This document shows, piece after piece, positions 8,743-18,665 of a stretch of 64,000 nt of DNA (the stretch's first letter is position 1; the number at the start of each line of letters is the position of its first letter). The DNA is taken from NCBI RefSeq assembly GCF_002019705.1, contig NZ_KV917377.1:928565-992564 (forward strand), written 5' to 3'. Both the position numbers and the translations under genes were made by a program. The notes beneath the pieces are model-generated. The model worked only from the letters and a program-made list of their open reading frames with translations. It was not told the DNA's origin and searched no databases. The stretch is from Shouchella patagoniensis. GTDB taxonomy: Bacteria > Bacillota > Bacilli > Bacillales > Bacillaceae_D.

Positions 8743-8780
8743 CCAAAAAAGAAGCCTGCCATAACCCGGCAGGCTTCTTA
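8743..8780 (-). terminator. Terminator after murD
   Basis: An 11- to 12-bp stem pairs AAGAAGCCTGCC with GGCAGGCTTCTT (8750-8760 and 8768-8779), followed on the minus strand by TTTTTT. It ends the murE-murF-mraY-murD unit. Confidence 0.9.
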
Positions 8781-8781
8781 C

Positions 8782-10137
8782 TTAATCTATTTGAAGAAAT
8801 TCACTGACCGAAGTTAGAAAAGCTTCTCCTCGTTCTTCAAAAGATTTATACTGATCCCAACTTGCACAAGCAGGTGAAAGCAAGACAACATCACCAGGTT
8901 GTGATTCAGAAAGAGCTACTTTCGTAGCGTCTTCGACCCGTTCCGCTTGAATGGTTTTCAAACCAATTTTTTTTGCCAGATTTGATAACTTTTCTTTTGT
9001 TTCCCCATATGTAACGAGGACTTTGACATGCGTTAGACTTTGTGACAATTCATCAAATTCATTGCCCCGATCTAACCCACCAGCGATAAGAATAATTGGC
9101 TTAGAAAAAGCAGATAGCGCTGCTTTTGTAGCTAGAATATTTGTCGCTTTAGAATCATTGTAAATCTGTATACCGTCCCAATCTCTAACAAATTGCAACC
9201 GGTGTTTAACCCCTTTAAAGCCTTTTAACACCAAACGGATTTGCTCACTTTTAGCACCAGCAAGCTTTGCTGCCGCAACCGCAGCAAGCATATTTTCAAC
9301 ATTATGTGCTCCAGGAAGTACAACCTCACTTAAGTCGATAATCGTTTCTTCTTGAAAACAAATCATCCCTGCTTCCACATAAGCGCCTTTTTTAACTTTT
9401 TGTTTAACAGAAAAAGGAATTTTGTTCCCATTTAATTGAGAAGCCGCTGCTACCACGATCTCATCATCTGCGTTATAAACAAGTGCATCAGATTCATTTA
9501 AATGAGCACCTATTTTTGCTTTTGCCCCGATGTATTCTTCTCTTGACCCATGGTAATCGAGGTGTGCATCAAAGATATTTAACCAAACAGCTATGTTTGG
9601 TTTAAATGCTTCTGTACCCATCAATTGAAAACTCGATAATTCAAGGACCATAATATCATTCGTTGTTGCACTTTTAGCTACTTCAGACGCTACTGTTCCA
9701 ATGTTACCAGCAATCAATGGCGTACGTCCGCTGTTTTCAAGCATTTCTTTAATTAATGTAGTTGTTGTGGTTTTTCCATTAGATCCAGTGACAGCAACAA
9801 TATCCGCCTCTGACAAACGATAGGCTAGTTCAATCTCCGTCCACACAGGCAACTGACGACTTAATGCCTCCTGTACAAGGATGTTTCCATATGGAATTCC
9901 AGGGTTTTTAACCATTAAATCCATACCATCAAGCAAGTGTAGAGGATGCTCCCCACAAACCACTTCAATGCCAAGTTGTTCCAATGCTTTTGCTTCTGGA
10001 TTTTGATTATACGCTTTATTATCATTCACAAGGATACGTGCGCCGAGTTCATGTAAGATTTTAGCAGCAGCAAAGCCACTTTTTGCTAATCCCAAAACCA
10101 ATACACTTTTCCCTTTTAATTCATCTACACGTCTCAT
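8782..10137 (-). CDS. murD: UDP-N-acetylmuramoyl-L-alanine--D-glutamate ligase
   Basis: 451-residue cytoplasmic ligase adding D-glutamate to UDP-MurNAc-L-Ala. The N-terminal Rossmann domain ([19 protein letters not shown]) binds UDP, the Mur ligase ATP loop TGSNGKTTT is at residues 117-125, and the carbamylated-lysine and C-terminal ligase domains follow ([29 protein letters not shown]). ATG 10137 overlaps the mraY stop as ATGA; the upstream extension to 10224 lies inside mraY and is not homologous. Confidence 0.97.
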   Translation of the reverse strand: MRRVDELKGKSVLVLGLAKSGFAAAKILHELGARILVNDNKAYNQNPEAKALEQLGIEVVCGEHPLHLLDGMDLMVKNPGIPYGNILVQEALSRQLPVWTEIELAYRLSEADIVAVTGSNGKTTTTTLIKEMLENSGRTPLIAGNIGTVASEVAKSATTNDIMVLELSSFQLMGTEAFKPNIAVWLNIFDAHLDYHGSREEYIGAKAKIGAHLNESDALVYNADDEIVVAAASQLNGNKIPFSVKQKVKKGAYVEAGMICFQEETIIDLSEVVLPGAHNVENMLAAVAAAKLAGAKSEQIRLVLKGFKGVKHRLQFVRDWDGIQIYNDSKATNILATKAALSAFSKPIILIAGGLDRGNEFDELSQSLTHVKVLVTYGETKEKLSNLAKKIGLKTIQAERVEDATKVALSESQPGDVVLLSPACASWDQYKSFEERGEAFLTSVSEFLQID

Positions 10138-11111
10138 GTTAGCCACACTCCAATGTAGATACCCATAATTGCAAAGACCATGCCTACAAGCCAGAAAGTT
10201 ACAACCACTCGCCATTCTGACCAACCTGATAATTCATAATGGTGATGTAATGGACTCATTTTGAAAACACGTTTCCCAGTCGTTTTATATGAAATGACCT
10301 GAATGATAACCGAAAGCGTTTCAATAACAAATACACCGCCAACAATAATAAGCATTAATTCCATCTTTGTTAGAATCGCAATCCCGGCAATTGCGCCACC
10401 AAGTGCTAACGATCCCGTATCGCCCATAAATACTTTCGCCGGATGAGCATTAAACACTAAAAACCCTAATACAGCACCTGTTATAGCAGTAGAAAATAGA
10501 GCTGCATCAATAAAACCTGCGCTCCAAGCAAGTATGGCAAAAGCAGCAAATGCAATTGCCCCTGTTCCTGCAAGTAAGCCATCAAGACCGTCTGTTAAAT
10601 TGACCGCATTGCTTCCAGCTAGCAACATAACAATGACAAGTATTGGATAAAACCAACCTAATTCAAGCCCAATTGATGTACCAGGGATTGAAACAAATGT
10701 ATCTAAATCAATGTATAACAACCCTAAATAGAACAAGCCTGCAATTAATAGTTGGCCAACCAATTTTTGTTTTGATGTTAAACCTAAATTATGTTTTCTC
10801 GCTACTTTTAAATAATCATCTACAAAACCAACAATCCCGTAACCAATCGTAACGAGCATTAAGAGCAATAATTCCACGCTGAACTCATTAAACACTCCGC
10901 CAATAGCAATGGATGTAATTAATATAGATAAGACAATTACAATACCGCCCATTGTTGGTGTTCCACTTTTCTTTTGATGGGATTTAGGTCCTTCTTCCCG
11001 AATACTTTGCCCAAACTTCAAACGTCTTAAAAATGGTATAAATAGCGGTGACAAAATCACTGCAGCCGCAAACGAGAGAAGTAGAACGAATAATAACGTC
11101 CATTCTTCCAT
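10134..11111 (-). CDS. mraY: Phospho-N-acetylmuramoyl-pentapeptide transferase
   Basis: 325-residue integral membrane enzyme transferring phospho-MurNAc-pentapeptide to undecaprenyl phosphate to form lipid I. Signature motifs are [26 protein letters not shown], the active-site segment [17 protein letters not shown], and MSPLHHHYE near the C-terminus. About ten membrane helices are visible. Its ATG overlaps the murF stop by one base (TAATG) and its stop overlaps murD, so translation is coupled across murE-murF-mraY-murD. Confidence 0.97.
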   Translation of the reverse strand: MEEWTLLFVLLLSFAAAVILSPLFIPFLRRLKFGQSIREEGPKSHQKKSGTPTMGGIVIVLSILITSIAIGGVFNEFSVELLLLMLVTIGYGIVGFVDDYLKVARKHNLGLTSKQKLVGQLLIAGLFYLGLLYIDLDTFVSIPGTSIGLELGWFYPILVIVMLLAGSNAVNLTDGLDGLLAGTGAIAFAAFAILAWSAGFIDAALFSTAITGAVLGFLVFNAHPAKVFMGDTGSLALGGAIAGIAILTKMELMLIIVGGVFVIETLSVIIQVISYKTTGKRVFKMSPLHHHYELSGWSEWRVVVTFWLVGMVFAIMGIYIGVWLT

Positions 11112-12478
11112 TACTGATGGCCTCCTTTGACAGCCGGTAAAACATGCTCAAGCGCAAGGCGACGTGATGCTTTCAGCAGTACAACGGTGTCTTGTTTCAA
11201 ATATTGATTTAAATGGTTTGCTGCTGCTTCTACCGAAGTTGCATGGTATGTACGCAAACAATCGCATTCTTTTTCTTTAATCGCTTCATAAATCCAACGT
11301 CCTTTTTCACCAACAGTAATGACAACCGTAATCGGCCAGTCAATTACTTCTGCCACACTTTTATGAAGCCACTCTTCATCTGGCCCCAATTCATAGATAT
11401 CGCCTAATACAAGTACTCGTTCTTGATAACCAGGCAGTTCTTTTATGGTTTTTATTGCAGCTTTCATAGAAGTAGGATTTGCATTATACGCATCATTAAT
11501 AAAGGTAGATCCATTTGGACCGCTCACTTGTTCAAGACGCATTCCACTAATTTTAATCTTATTGATCCGTTCTTGAATAATTGTTTGACTAATACCTAAT
11601 TTACGTGCAATCCAAATAGCATAAGCAACGTTTTTGACATTATGTTTGCCCAGCAAATGAATACTCCAGCCCTTTTCACTTCCTAATGAAAATGTATATC
11701 CAGAACCTACACTTTGTATTTCAGTTAGAGGGACATCAACATCGTCACTAAAACCAATTTTAACTGGATTCCAATCTTCGTAGTCTGATAGGAGTCTTTC
11801 ATCACCATCAACGATCAGCCACTTTTGTTGTTTAAGCCCAGTAGCAATTTCCATTTTAGCTGCAGCAATTCCTTCACGAGAGCCTAAATGTTCAATATGT
11901 GCTTCACCAATATTAGTAACAACTGCAGCATTAGGTTGGGCAATCTCTGATAATAATGCAATTTCTCCAGCATGGTTCATGCCCATTTCTATCACGGCGT
12001 ATTTGCAGTCTTTAGGCATCGCCAATAAGGTTAAAGGCACACCAATATGGTTATTTAAATTCCCTAACGTTTTATGAACAAACTCTTCTCCGCCTAGAAG
12101 CTCACAAATCATATCTTTTGTAGTCGTCTTTCCATTCGAACCAGTAATGCCGATAATAAACGGATTTACTTGATTTCGATATGTTTTTGCTAATTGCTGT
12201 AAGGCAACTAATGTATCCTCAACGAAATAGACCTGAAAGGAATCTGGTAATTGATCAGGAAGAGACTCTCCTTCATCCCAAAAAGCTGCTATTGCTCCAG
12301 CCGCTATCGCTTGATCCAGAAACTGGTGGCCATTAAAACGCTCCCCCTTCAGCGGAACAAACAGTGATTGTTCTGCGTGTTTTCTTGTGTCTGTTGATAC
12401 AGACAGAAACGTGAATGGAACATTTTCTAAACGAACCTGTTTGGATACCGTTTCAACTAAGCTTGAATGAATGCTCAT
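11111..12478 (-). CDS. murF: UDP-MurNAc-tripeptide--D-alanyl-D-alanine ligase
   Basis: 455-residue Mur ligase that adds D-Ala-D-Ala to complete the pentapeptide. ATP loop TGSNGKTTT at residues 112-120; downstream [12 protein letters not shown] and [10 protein letters not shown] are typical of MurF, as is [17 protein letters not shown]. Start and stop overlap murE (ATGA) and mraY (TAATG). In B. subtilis murF lies outside the dcw cluster beside ddl, so its presence here is a difference in organisation. Confidence 0.96.
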   Translation of the reverse strand: MSIHSSLVETVSKQVRLENVPFTFLSVSTDTRKHAEQSLFVPLKGERFNGHQFLDQAIAAGAIAAFWDEGESLPDQLPDSFQVYFVEDTLVALQQLAKTYRNQVNPFIIGITGSNGKTTTKDMICELLGGEEFVHKTLGNLNNHIGVPLTLLAMPKDCKYAVIEMGMNHAGEIALLSEIAQPNAAVVTNIGEAHIEHLGSREGIAAAKMEIATGLKQQKWLIVDGDERLLSDYEDWNPVKIGFSDDVDVPLTEIQSVGSGYTFSLGSEKGWSIHLLGKHNVKNVAYAIWIARKLGISQTIIQERINKIKISGMRLEQVSGPNGSTFINDAYNANPTSMKAAIKTIKELPGYQERVLVLGDIYELGPDEEWLHKSVAEVIDWPITVVITVGEKGRWIYEAIKEKECDCLRTYHATSVEAAANHLNQYLKQDTVVLLKASRRLALEHVLPAVKGGHQ

Positions 12479-13938
12479 TGTATCCGCTCCTTCAATGCAG
12501 CCCGAGCGACTTCCCGATCATCAAAATGAATCCGCTCTTTGCCTATCTCTTGATACGTTTCATGCCCTTTTCCAGCAATCACAACAATATCCCCTTTGTT
12601 CGCTTGCCCAATCGCTGTTTTTATGGCCATTTTTCGATCTTCAATCACAGCAAATTGATCAGCGTCCAGTAAAGTCGTCATATCTGACAAAATTGCTTTG
12701 GGATCTTCCGTTCGTGGATTATCTGATGTGAAGATTGTTTCGTCCGCATATTGTACTGCAATTCTAGCCATTACCGGTCTTTTTGTTGAATCACGGTCTC
12801 CACCACAACCAACAACAACATGAACATGATTTTCTGCAAAGTCTTGTACTGTTTGAAGAACATTTTCTAGGCTATCGGGCGTGTGAGCATAGTCAACAAT
12901 TACCGTAAAGTCTTGACCTGCATCGACAGCTTCAAAACGTCCAGCCACACCTTTCACTTTTTTCAAACTCTGTTTCATCTGAGTAAGTGTTAGGCCTGAC
13001 ATATAACCTGCCGCTATCGCCGCAAGGGCGTTATAGACATTAAATAAACCGATCAACTTCAACTCTATTTGAATTGACTCACCAAATGCAACTAACGTAA
13101 ATACCGTTCCAGCAGCCGTCACTTTTACATTTGTCGCCTTAAAGTCCGCAGCTTTTTTAATTCCATAAGTAACAACATCAGCGGTTGTCATTTGAATTAA
13201 TCGATCACTCACGGGATCATCACTATTGATTACTGCAACCTTACCTTCATAGGTGTTGCCAAGCTGTGAGAATAATAAACTTTTCGCATATAAATAATTG
13301 TCCATAGTCTCGTGATAGTCAATATGGTCAGGTGTTAAATTTGTAAATACCGCGATATTAAAATCACAACCACGAACTCTCCCTAAGTGCAAGGCATGAG
13401 AAGATACTTCCATTAGAGCAGTATCAACTTTATTATCCACCATCGCGCGGAAGCGCTGCTGCAAAACAAGAGATTCTGGTGTTGTATTTCGAGTTTCAAT
13501 CATCTCATCGGCAATTTTAGTATACATCGTTCCAATTAAGCCAGTCGTTTGTTCTGCATCCCGAAACAGGCGATCTAGAATGTGCGTAACTGACGTTTTC
13601 CCATTAGTTCCTGTCACACCAATGAGATTTACTTGTTTTGTTGGTTCACCGTAAAAGCGACTTGCTAGGCGTGCCATAACTCGTTTCGTATCTGAAACCA
13701 TAATAACTGGAACTGACACAGATAAAGGCCGCTCTGCAACTATAGCTACGGCCCCCTTCTCGATCGCTTGTTGTGCGAAATCGTGTCCGTCCACAGTATA
13801 ACCATTGATGCAGAAAAAAAGCGTACCTTGCTCGACGAGACGAGAGTCCATCTCCAAATGGGTAATGTTTATTGTTTCATCTTCACTTTTCAAAGGTTCA
13901 GCGCCTCGTAATTCATGAAGCAATTCTTTCAAGATCAT
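12475..13938 (-). CDS. murE: UDP-MurNAc-tripeptide synthetase (meso-DAP adding)
   Basis: 487-residue Mur ligase adding the third amino acid. ATP loop TGTNGKTS at residues 109-116; carbamylated lysine region NYLYAKSLLF; and the specificity motif DNPR in FTSDNPRTEDP, which selects meso-diaminopimelate rather than L-lysine. The wall is therefore predicted to be of the directly cross-linked A1-gamma type. ATG 13938 has a GGAGG site. It overlaps murF by 4 bases and follows spoVD after 74 bases. Confidence 0.97.
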   Translation of the reverse strand: MILKELLHELRGAEPLKSEDETINITHLEMDSRLVEQGTLFFCINGYTVDGHDFAQQAIEKGAVAIVAERPLSVSVPVIMVSDTKRVMARLASRFYGEPTKQVNLIGVTGTNGKTSVTHILDRLFRDAEQTTGLIGTMYTKIADEMIETRNTTPESLVLQQRFRAMVDNKVDTALMEVSSHALHLGRVRGCDFNIAVFTNLTPDHIDYHETMDNYLYAKSLLFSQLGNTYEGKVAVINSDDPVSDRLIQMTTADVVTYGIKKAADFKATNVKVTAAGTVFTLVAFGESIQIELKLIGLFNVYNALAAIAAGYMSGLTLTQMKQSLKKVKGVAGRFEAVDAGQDFTVIVDYAHTPDSLENVLQTVQDFAENHVHVVVGCGGDRDSTKRPVMARIAVQYADETIFTSDNPRTEDPKAILSDMTTLLDADQFAVIEDRKMAIKTAIGQANKGDIVVIAGKGHETYQEIGKERIHFDDREVARAALKERIQ

Positions 13939-14012
13939 TTTATTGCCTCCAAAGTTTCAACAATCCATCGTTTCTCGATGAATGAAAGGATTAAAAACAT
14001 ACGTAATTTATT

Positions 14013-15947
14013 TTAGTCGCTCTCGCTTGTTTTGTCACCCATATATACACGGATTGTTGAATCTTTTGCTACACGAGTCCCTGGCTCTGGAGCTTGCCTG
14101 ACAACTGTATCCCCTTCACCAGAGGCACTTAAGTACAATTCATAGTGTGAATCATGGATGTCTCTGCGCGTACGTCCGATCAAATCCGGAACTTCTACTA
14201 AAGGCTCTTCTGGCCAAACAAGCTCTTTTTCAATCTGATCTTCGCGTTTCTCCACTCCCATTGCTTCTAAACTATCACCAATAATTTTCCCAGCAATGGG
14301 TGCAGAAACGACACTCCCAAACTGAGCTGTCCCTTTTGGATTATCCACAGCAACATAAACAATAATCTCTGGATCATCCATCGGTGCTACGCCGATAAAT
14401 GAAACAATGTAATTGTTATCTAGATACCGTCCATCTTTCGCTTTTTGCGCTGTTCCAGTCTTTCCACCAACACGGTAACCATCAACAAAAGCATTTTTAC
14501 CTGATCCTTTTGCAACAACATTTTCCATTGCGTAACGAACTTGCTCTGAAGTGTGTGAAGATATGACTTGACGTTTCATGACTGGCGCTATTTGTTCAAC
14601 GACTTCTCCTGTTTCATCGTCAACCCATTCTTTTGCTAGATGAGGTTCATACAAATACCCACCGTTAACCGCTGCTGAGACAGCTGCAACTTGTTGCAAT
14701 GGGGTCACTGCAACCCCTTGACCAAAGGCAGTTGTCGCTTGCTCAAGTGGACCAACACGGTCACGATTAAACAAAATGCCTTTCGCTTCTCCTTGAAGAT
14801 CAATTCCCGTTTTCTCACCAAAACCAAAGTCCTCAATATAATTAAATAAACGATCAGTACCCAGCCTCTGTCCAAGCTCGACAAAGCCAGGGTTACAAGA
14901 ATTTTGAACAACTTCTAAAAAGGTTTGTGACCCGTGACCACCCTTCTTCCAACAATGCAGCTTCGTTCCTGCTACATCAATATAACCAGGATCATAAAAC
15001 GTATCATTTTCTAAATCGACTACTTCTTCTTCCAGTGCTGCTGCAAGCGTAATCAGTTTGAATGTTGATCCTGGCTCATATTGCATCCAAACAGGTTTAT
15101 TTTGATTATAAATCTCTGCAGGGACGTCCCGATAATTTTCTGGGTTAAAGTGTGGTCGACTACTCATCGCTAACACTTCTCCAGTTTTAGGATTCATAGC
15201 GATAGCAATTGCTCCATCAGGGTCATAGTCAGCTTCGGCAATATCTAATTCACGTTCGACAATTGTTTGTACCCTGCTATCAATCGTCAATTTTAATTTA
15301 AGTCCATTTATCGGCGCTTCATATTCATCTGCTAAGTTTGGCATCTTTGTCCCTTTTGCTGTCGAGAAAAAAGACACATGCCCTTTTTCCCCTTTCAACT
15401 TCTCATCATAGTAATTTTCTAATCCCGTCAACCCTTGATTATCGATCCCAGCGAAACCAAGTACATGTGACAAGTAGCTACCAAACGGATAGTGGCGCTT
15501 CGAATCCTCCGCGATGTACACACCATCTAAGTTTAATGCGCGAACCTCTTGGGCTTTTTCTTGAGTTAATTTCTGTCCTTCTGGACGTAAATAAACATTT
15601 GATGAACTTTTAGTAAGTGCTTCATAAGCTTTTTGGCGGTCCATATTTAAAGCAGACGCTAACTTCTCTGCTGCATCGGCCGGATCAGTCACTTGACGTG
15701 GAAAAACAATAACAGAAGGTGCACTAATGTTTGTCGCAAGTTCGACTCCATTTCGATCAACGATGTCACCCCTCTTAGGTTCAAAGGGAATATTCCTCCC
15801 CCAAGAGTCTTCTGCTTTATCCGTTAGCCACACACCTTGTCCGAACTGAACATAACCAAGCCGAGCAAGAATAATTACAAAAACGGCTAGACCAATAAAA
15901 AAAGCTAATAGAAGCCGTTTCCTTACAGTCACATTAGATACACGCAC
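14013..15947 (-). CDS. spoVD: Sporulation-specific penicillin-binding protein SpoVD
   Basis: 644-residue class B PBP (B. subtilis SpoVD has about the same length). One membrane anchor (residues 10-31) is followed by a PBP dimerisation domain and a transpeptidase domain with active-site serine in EPGSTFKL (Ser294), QNSCNPGF (SxN-type) and VGGKTGTAQ. A single C-terminal PASTA domain begins at VEVPDLIGRTRRD. It cross-links cortex peptidoglycan during sporulation, probably with SpoVE. GTG 15947 lies six bases after GGGGG. It is separated from pbpB by a terminator. Confidence 0.95.
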   Translation of the reverse strand: MRVSNVTVRKRLLLAFFIGLAVFVIILARLGYVQFGQGVWLTDKAEDSWGRNIPFEPKRGDIVDRNGVELATNISAPSVIVFPRQVTDPADAAEKLASALNMDRQKAYEALTKSSSNVYLRPEGQKLTQEKAQEVRALNLDGVYIAEDSKRHYPFGSYLSHVLGFAGIDNQGLTGLENYYDEKLKGEKGHVSFFSTAKGTKMPNLADEYEAPINGLKLKLTIDSRVQTIVERELDIAEADYDPDGAIAIAMNPKTGEVLAMSSRPHFNPENYRDVPAEIYNQNKPVWMQYEPGSTFKLITLAAALEEEVVDLENDTFYDPGYIDVAGTKLHCWKKGGHGSQTFLEVVQNSCNPGFVELGQRLGTDRLFNYIEDFGFGEKTGIDLQGEAKGILFNRDRVGPLEQATTAFGQGVAVTPLQQVAAVSAAVNGGYLYEPHLAKEWVDDETGEVVEQIAPVMKRQVISSHTSEQVRYAMENVVAKGSGKNAFVDGYRVGGKTGTAQKAKDGRYLDNNYIVSFIGVAPMDDPEIIVYVAVDNPKGTAQFGSVVSAPIAGKIIGDSLEAMGVEKREDQIEKELVWPEEPLVEVPDLIGRTRRDIHDSHYELYLSASGEGDTVVRQAPEPGTRVAKDSTIRVYMGDKTSESD

Positions 15948-16033
15948 GGCTTTCCCCCACTTTCTACATAGAACGATTTTCTTGGTCTAGCCTATGCTTG
16001 TTTTACAATTGATAGAACCGTAATAACGACGAG

Positions 16034-16068
16034 CAAAAACCCTTGCCACAATAGTAGCAAGGGTTTTT
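16034..16068 (-). terminator. Terminator after pbpB
   Basis: A 12-bp perfect stem (16035-16046 with 16057-16068) around a ten-base loop gives AACCCTTGC...GCAAGGGTTTTT on the minus strand. It insulates spoVD from the vegetative division genes upstream. The 85 bases between it and spoVD must therefore hold the spoVD promoter; no convincing sigma-E match was found there. Confidence 0.88.
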
Positions 16069-16072
16069 AAAT

Positions 16073-18259
16073 CTATTCATTACTTTCGTTTTCATCCGTT
16101 TCTTCATCATCTTGCTCTTGCTGAATGTCCTGTAATTCACTTCTAGTTACAAATTCGACTGATAAAGCTTCGCCTGGAGCAACCGGAGTGTCCGGTGGCA
16201 CACTTTGCTCTTTTAGAAATCCATTCCCGCTATAACTCATGTCCAAGTCTAAAATAGCTCCTATTTTCATTACATCTCGATAGGACCAACCAGTCATATC
16301 AGGTAACGAATACGACTCACTATCTGTTTGTACAATGACTCGCTCACCTTCAAGCAGTTTGGTTCCAGGTAAAGGTTGCTGGCTTTCTATTGTGTCGCCA
16401 TCACCAACAACTGTTAGCTGATCTTCATCGAGTTCGTTTAACACACGTTCTAAATCCATCCCAGTAACATCAGGCATCTCTAACCCTTTTTGACCTGCTT
16501 CAGCAATTAAGTCATCATCACTAGGTTCTAGGTCCATATAAGACATACTACGTTGCATAACCGCATTAAAAATTAACGATACTGGATCATTGCCCGATTC
16601 ATCTTCAGCTAAATTCGGCTTTGTAACAGAAACATATAAGACAACCTTAGGATCTTCGTAAGGAGCCATTCCTAAAAATGAGTATAAGTATTGACCGTGT
16701 CCCTTCAAATACTGTCCATTTTCAACCATTTGAGCAGTCCCTGTTTTTCCAGCTACATCGAGACCTTGAATATTATATTTGCCTCCAGTGCCATGTTCTT
16801 CGTCAACAACACCTCGCAATAGTTCACGCACTTGTCTCGCTGTATCTTCAGAGATAGGCTCACCCGCTATTTCACTTTCCCCTTGAAACAATTGATCCCC
16901 ATTTTCATCTTCAATTCCTTTTAAAATATAAGGCTTCATCATCACTCCGTCGTTAGCAATCGCCATTGCACCCTGAACCATTTGGATCGGTGTAGCCGTT
17001 GACGTTTGACCAAAAGAGGTTCTAGCTGCATCTGAACGCCTGCCCTGTTCAAGTTGACCAGCACTTTCTTGATCCAAATCAATACCTGTTTTCTGCGAGA
17101 AGCCAAACGCTTCTAAATAGTCATAAAAAGGCTTAATTCCAATATGCTCTAGTACAAGCTTTGCCATAAGCACATTTGATGAGCGATGAAACCCTTCTTC
17201 GTATGTGATTTCGCCCCAGCCAGAACGATTAACATCACGAATATCCTCGGAATAGGCATCTATTTCATACTTACCAGACTTGTATTTCGCATCATTTTGA
17301 AAAACACCTTCTTCAATTGCAGCAGCTAGTGTAAACATTTTTAATGTCGATCCAGGTTCCACAGCATCTTGAACCGCAAAGTTTAAATAATTTTCAATTT
17401 CGCCATATTCATTCGGATTAAAGCTCGGTCTATTTGACATTGCTAAAATTTCACCAGTTCGTGGATCTGCTGCAATAGCAGTCATTTTTTCTGGGGCATA
17501 TTCTTCTTCAACTTGAGACATCGCTTGTTCAAGTGCTGCTTGAATATTTGTATCAAGAGTCGTATAGATATCTGCACCATTTTCAGGTAATGTTATTCGA
17601 TCTGATGCCGCACTTAACCCTTTACCGAGGCTTGTATACTCAATATGGCCATCTTCAGAACTCAGATAGTCGTCCATTCTTCCTTCTAACCCCATATTGC
17701 CCACGCTATTTAAAATACTTTGTTGACCAATCACATGGGAAGCAAACGTTTGTTTCGGATAATATCTGCGACTTGTTTCTTCAATAACAATTCCTGGTAG
17801 TTTTAACTTTTCAATTTGTTCTTTTTCACTATAGGATAATAAACGCGAGCCTGCTCCCAACTCTATTTGATAACGCCCGCTTTCAATCGCATCGGTCAGT
17901 CGACCTTCAAGCTCGTTTTGTTCCATATCTATAAACGGCGAGAGTTCTTCTGCAGTTTTTACTGGATCTTTAACAAATTGATTTTCTCCTTGATTTTCAG
18001 AAAGAACAGCCACAACATTATAAGAAGGGACATCTTCTGCTAAAACACTTCCATGTCTATCTAAGATTGAGCCTCTCGAACTATCAATTACTTGAGAGCG
18101 ACTGTACTTCTCTTCGGCCATAACAGTTAGATCATGACCTTTAACCTCTTTTGTTGCTTGAATATATGTCATTCTGCCAAACAAGACAAACAAAGCTCCT
18201 ATAAAGAGGAACAGAAGCAAGACAGCCCGTTTATTTGTGACTGCACGTTTAATTTCCAT
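16073..18259 (-). CDS. pbpB: Penicillin-binding protein 2B (septal transpeptidase)
   Basis: 728-residue class B PBP, the FtsI-type divisome transpeptidase. An N-terminal membrane anchor (LLLFLFIGALFVLFG) and dimerisation domain are followed by a transpeptidase domain with EPGSTLKM (Ser304), HRSSNVLM and VAGKTGTAQM. Two PASTA domains close the protein (from MPDVTGMDLERV and LPDMTGWSYRDV), then an acidic tail. ATG 18259 follows GGAGGGAGG; the in-frame ATG at 18280 precedes that site and is rejected. Confidence 0.95.
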   Translation of the reverse strand: MEIKRAVTNKRAVLLLFLFIGALFVLFGRMTYIQATKEVKGHDLTVMAEEKYSRSQVIDSSRGSILDRHGSVLAEDVPSYNVVAVLSENQGENQFVKDPVKTAEELSPFIDMEQNELEGRLTDAIESGRYQIELGAGSRLLSYSEKEQIEKLKLPGIVIEETSRRYYPKQTFASHVIGQQSILNSVGNMGLEGRMDDYLSSEDGHIEYTSLGKGLSAASDRITLPENGADIYTTLDTNIQAALEQAMSQVEEEYAPEKMTAIAADPRTGEILAMSNRPSFNPNEYGEIENYLNFAVQDAVEPGSTLKMFTLAAAIEEGVFQNDAKYKSGKYEIDAYSEDIRDVNRSGWGEITYEEGFHRSSNVLMAKLVLEHIGIKPFYDYLEAFGFSQKTGIDLDQESAGQLEQGRRSDAARTSFGQTSTATPIQMVQGAMAIANDGVMMKPYILKGIEDENGDQLFQGESEIAGEPISEDTARQVRELLRGVVDEEHGTGGKYNIQGLDVAGKTGTAQMVENGQYLKGHGQYLYSFLGMAPYEDPKVVLYVSVTKPNLAEDESGNDPVSLIFNAVMQRSMSYMDLEPSDDDLIAEAGQKGLEMPDVTGMDLERVLNELDEDQLTVVGDGDTIESQQPLPGTKLLEGERVIVQTDSESYSLPDMTGWSYRDVMKIGAILDLDMSYSGNGFLKEQSVPPDTPVAPGEALSVEFVTRSELQDIQQEQDDEETDENESNE

Positions 18260-18282
18260 CAGATTTCCTCCCTCCTTCATTA

Positions 18283-18313
18283 AAAGAAAAAACTAGTTCA
18301 CATTGAACTAGTT
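18283..18313 (-). terminator. Terminator-like hairpin between ftsL and pbpB
   Basis: A 10-bp perfect stem (18291-18300 with 18304-18313, loop of three) is followed on the minus strand by TTTTTTCTTTT. It contains the ftsL stop codon in one arm and lies before the pbpB ribosome site. It probably acts as an attenuator that lowers pbpB transcription relative to ftsL. Confidence 0.7.
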
Positions 18314-18649
18314 ATGTTCTCCAGGTGGCTTCATTCCTAGGTTCGCTGCTTTACGCATCACATTTTCTGGAGCGCTAAGCTCTGCTAATTCTGTTTTTAA
18401 ACCTTCATTCTGTGAAGCGACTACACTATTCTTTTGTTGCACACTCTGAATCGACACATTTAAGCCGTAGAGTGTTGAATAATTATGTACGATAAAGCTT
18501 AACATCACAAACAGAATGGCTGCACAAAATCCTGCTATCACTTTTTCCCCAAATGTAATGCGCGCCCTATAACGTAAAACCTGTTTCTCTTTTTTTCGAA
18601 CGTCGTGCTGCGGATGATGGTTTGGTTGAATTTGTTGACGAGCTCCCAT
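18308..18649 (-). CDS. ftsL: Cell division protein FtsL
   Basis: 113-residue bitopic divisome protein with DivIB and DivIC as partners. A basic cytoplasmic region (VRKKEKQVLRYRARITFGEK) precedes one membrane segment (VIAGFCAAILFVMLSFIV) and an extracellular coiled coil ending in LSAPENVMRKAANLGMK. ATG 18649 was picked because AAGGAGG is 7 bases upstream; ATG 18655 would be only one base after it. With this start it does not overlap rsmH, which ends at 18666. Confidence 0.88.
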   Translation of the reverse strand: MGARQQIQPNHHPQHDVRKKEKQVLRYRARITFGEKVIAGFCAAILFVMLSFIVHNYSTLYGLNVSIQSVQQKNSVVASQNEGLKTELAELSAPENVMRKAANLGMKPPGEHN

Positions 18650-18665
18650 AATCATTCCTCCTTCG

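Noticed and set aside
8951-9163. Plus-strand ORFs opposite the mur and fts genes
   Set aside because: Shadows of well-supported minus-strand genes; no ribosome sites or recognisable domains.
15948-16034. Sigma-E promoter of spoVD
   Set aside because: GCATA occurs but no acceptable -10 follows, so the promoter is left unassigned.
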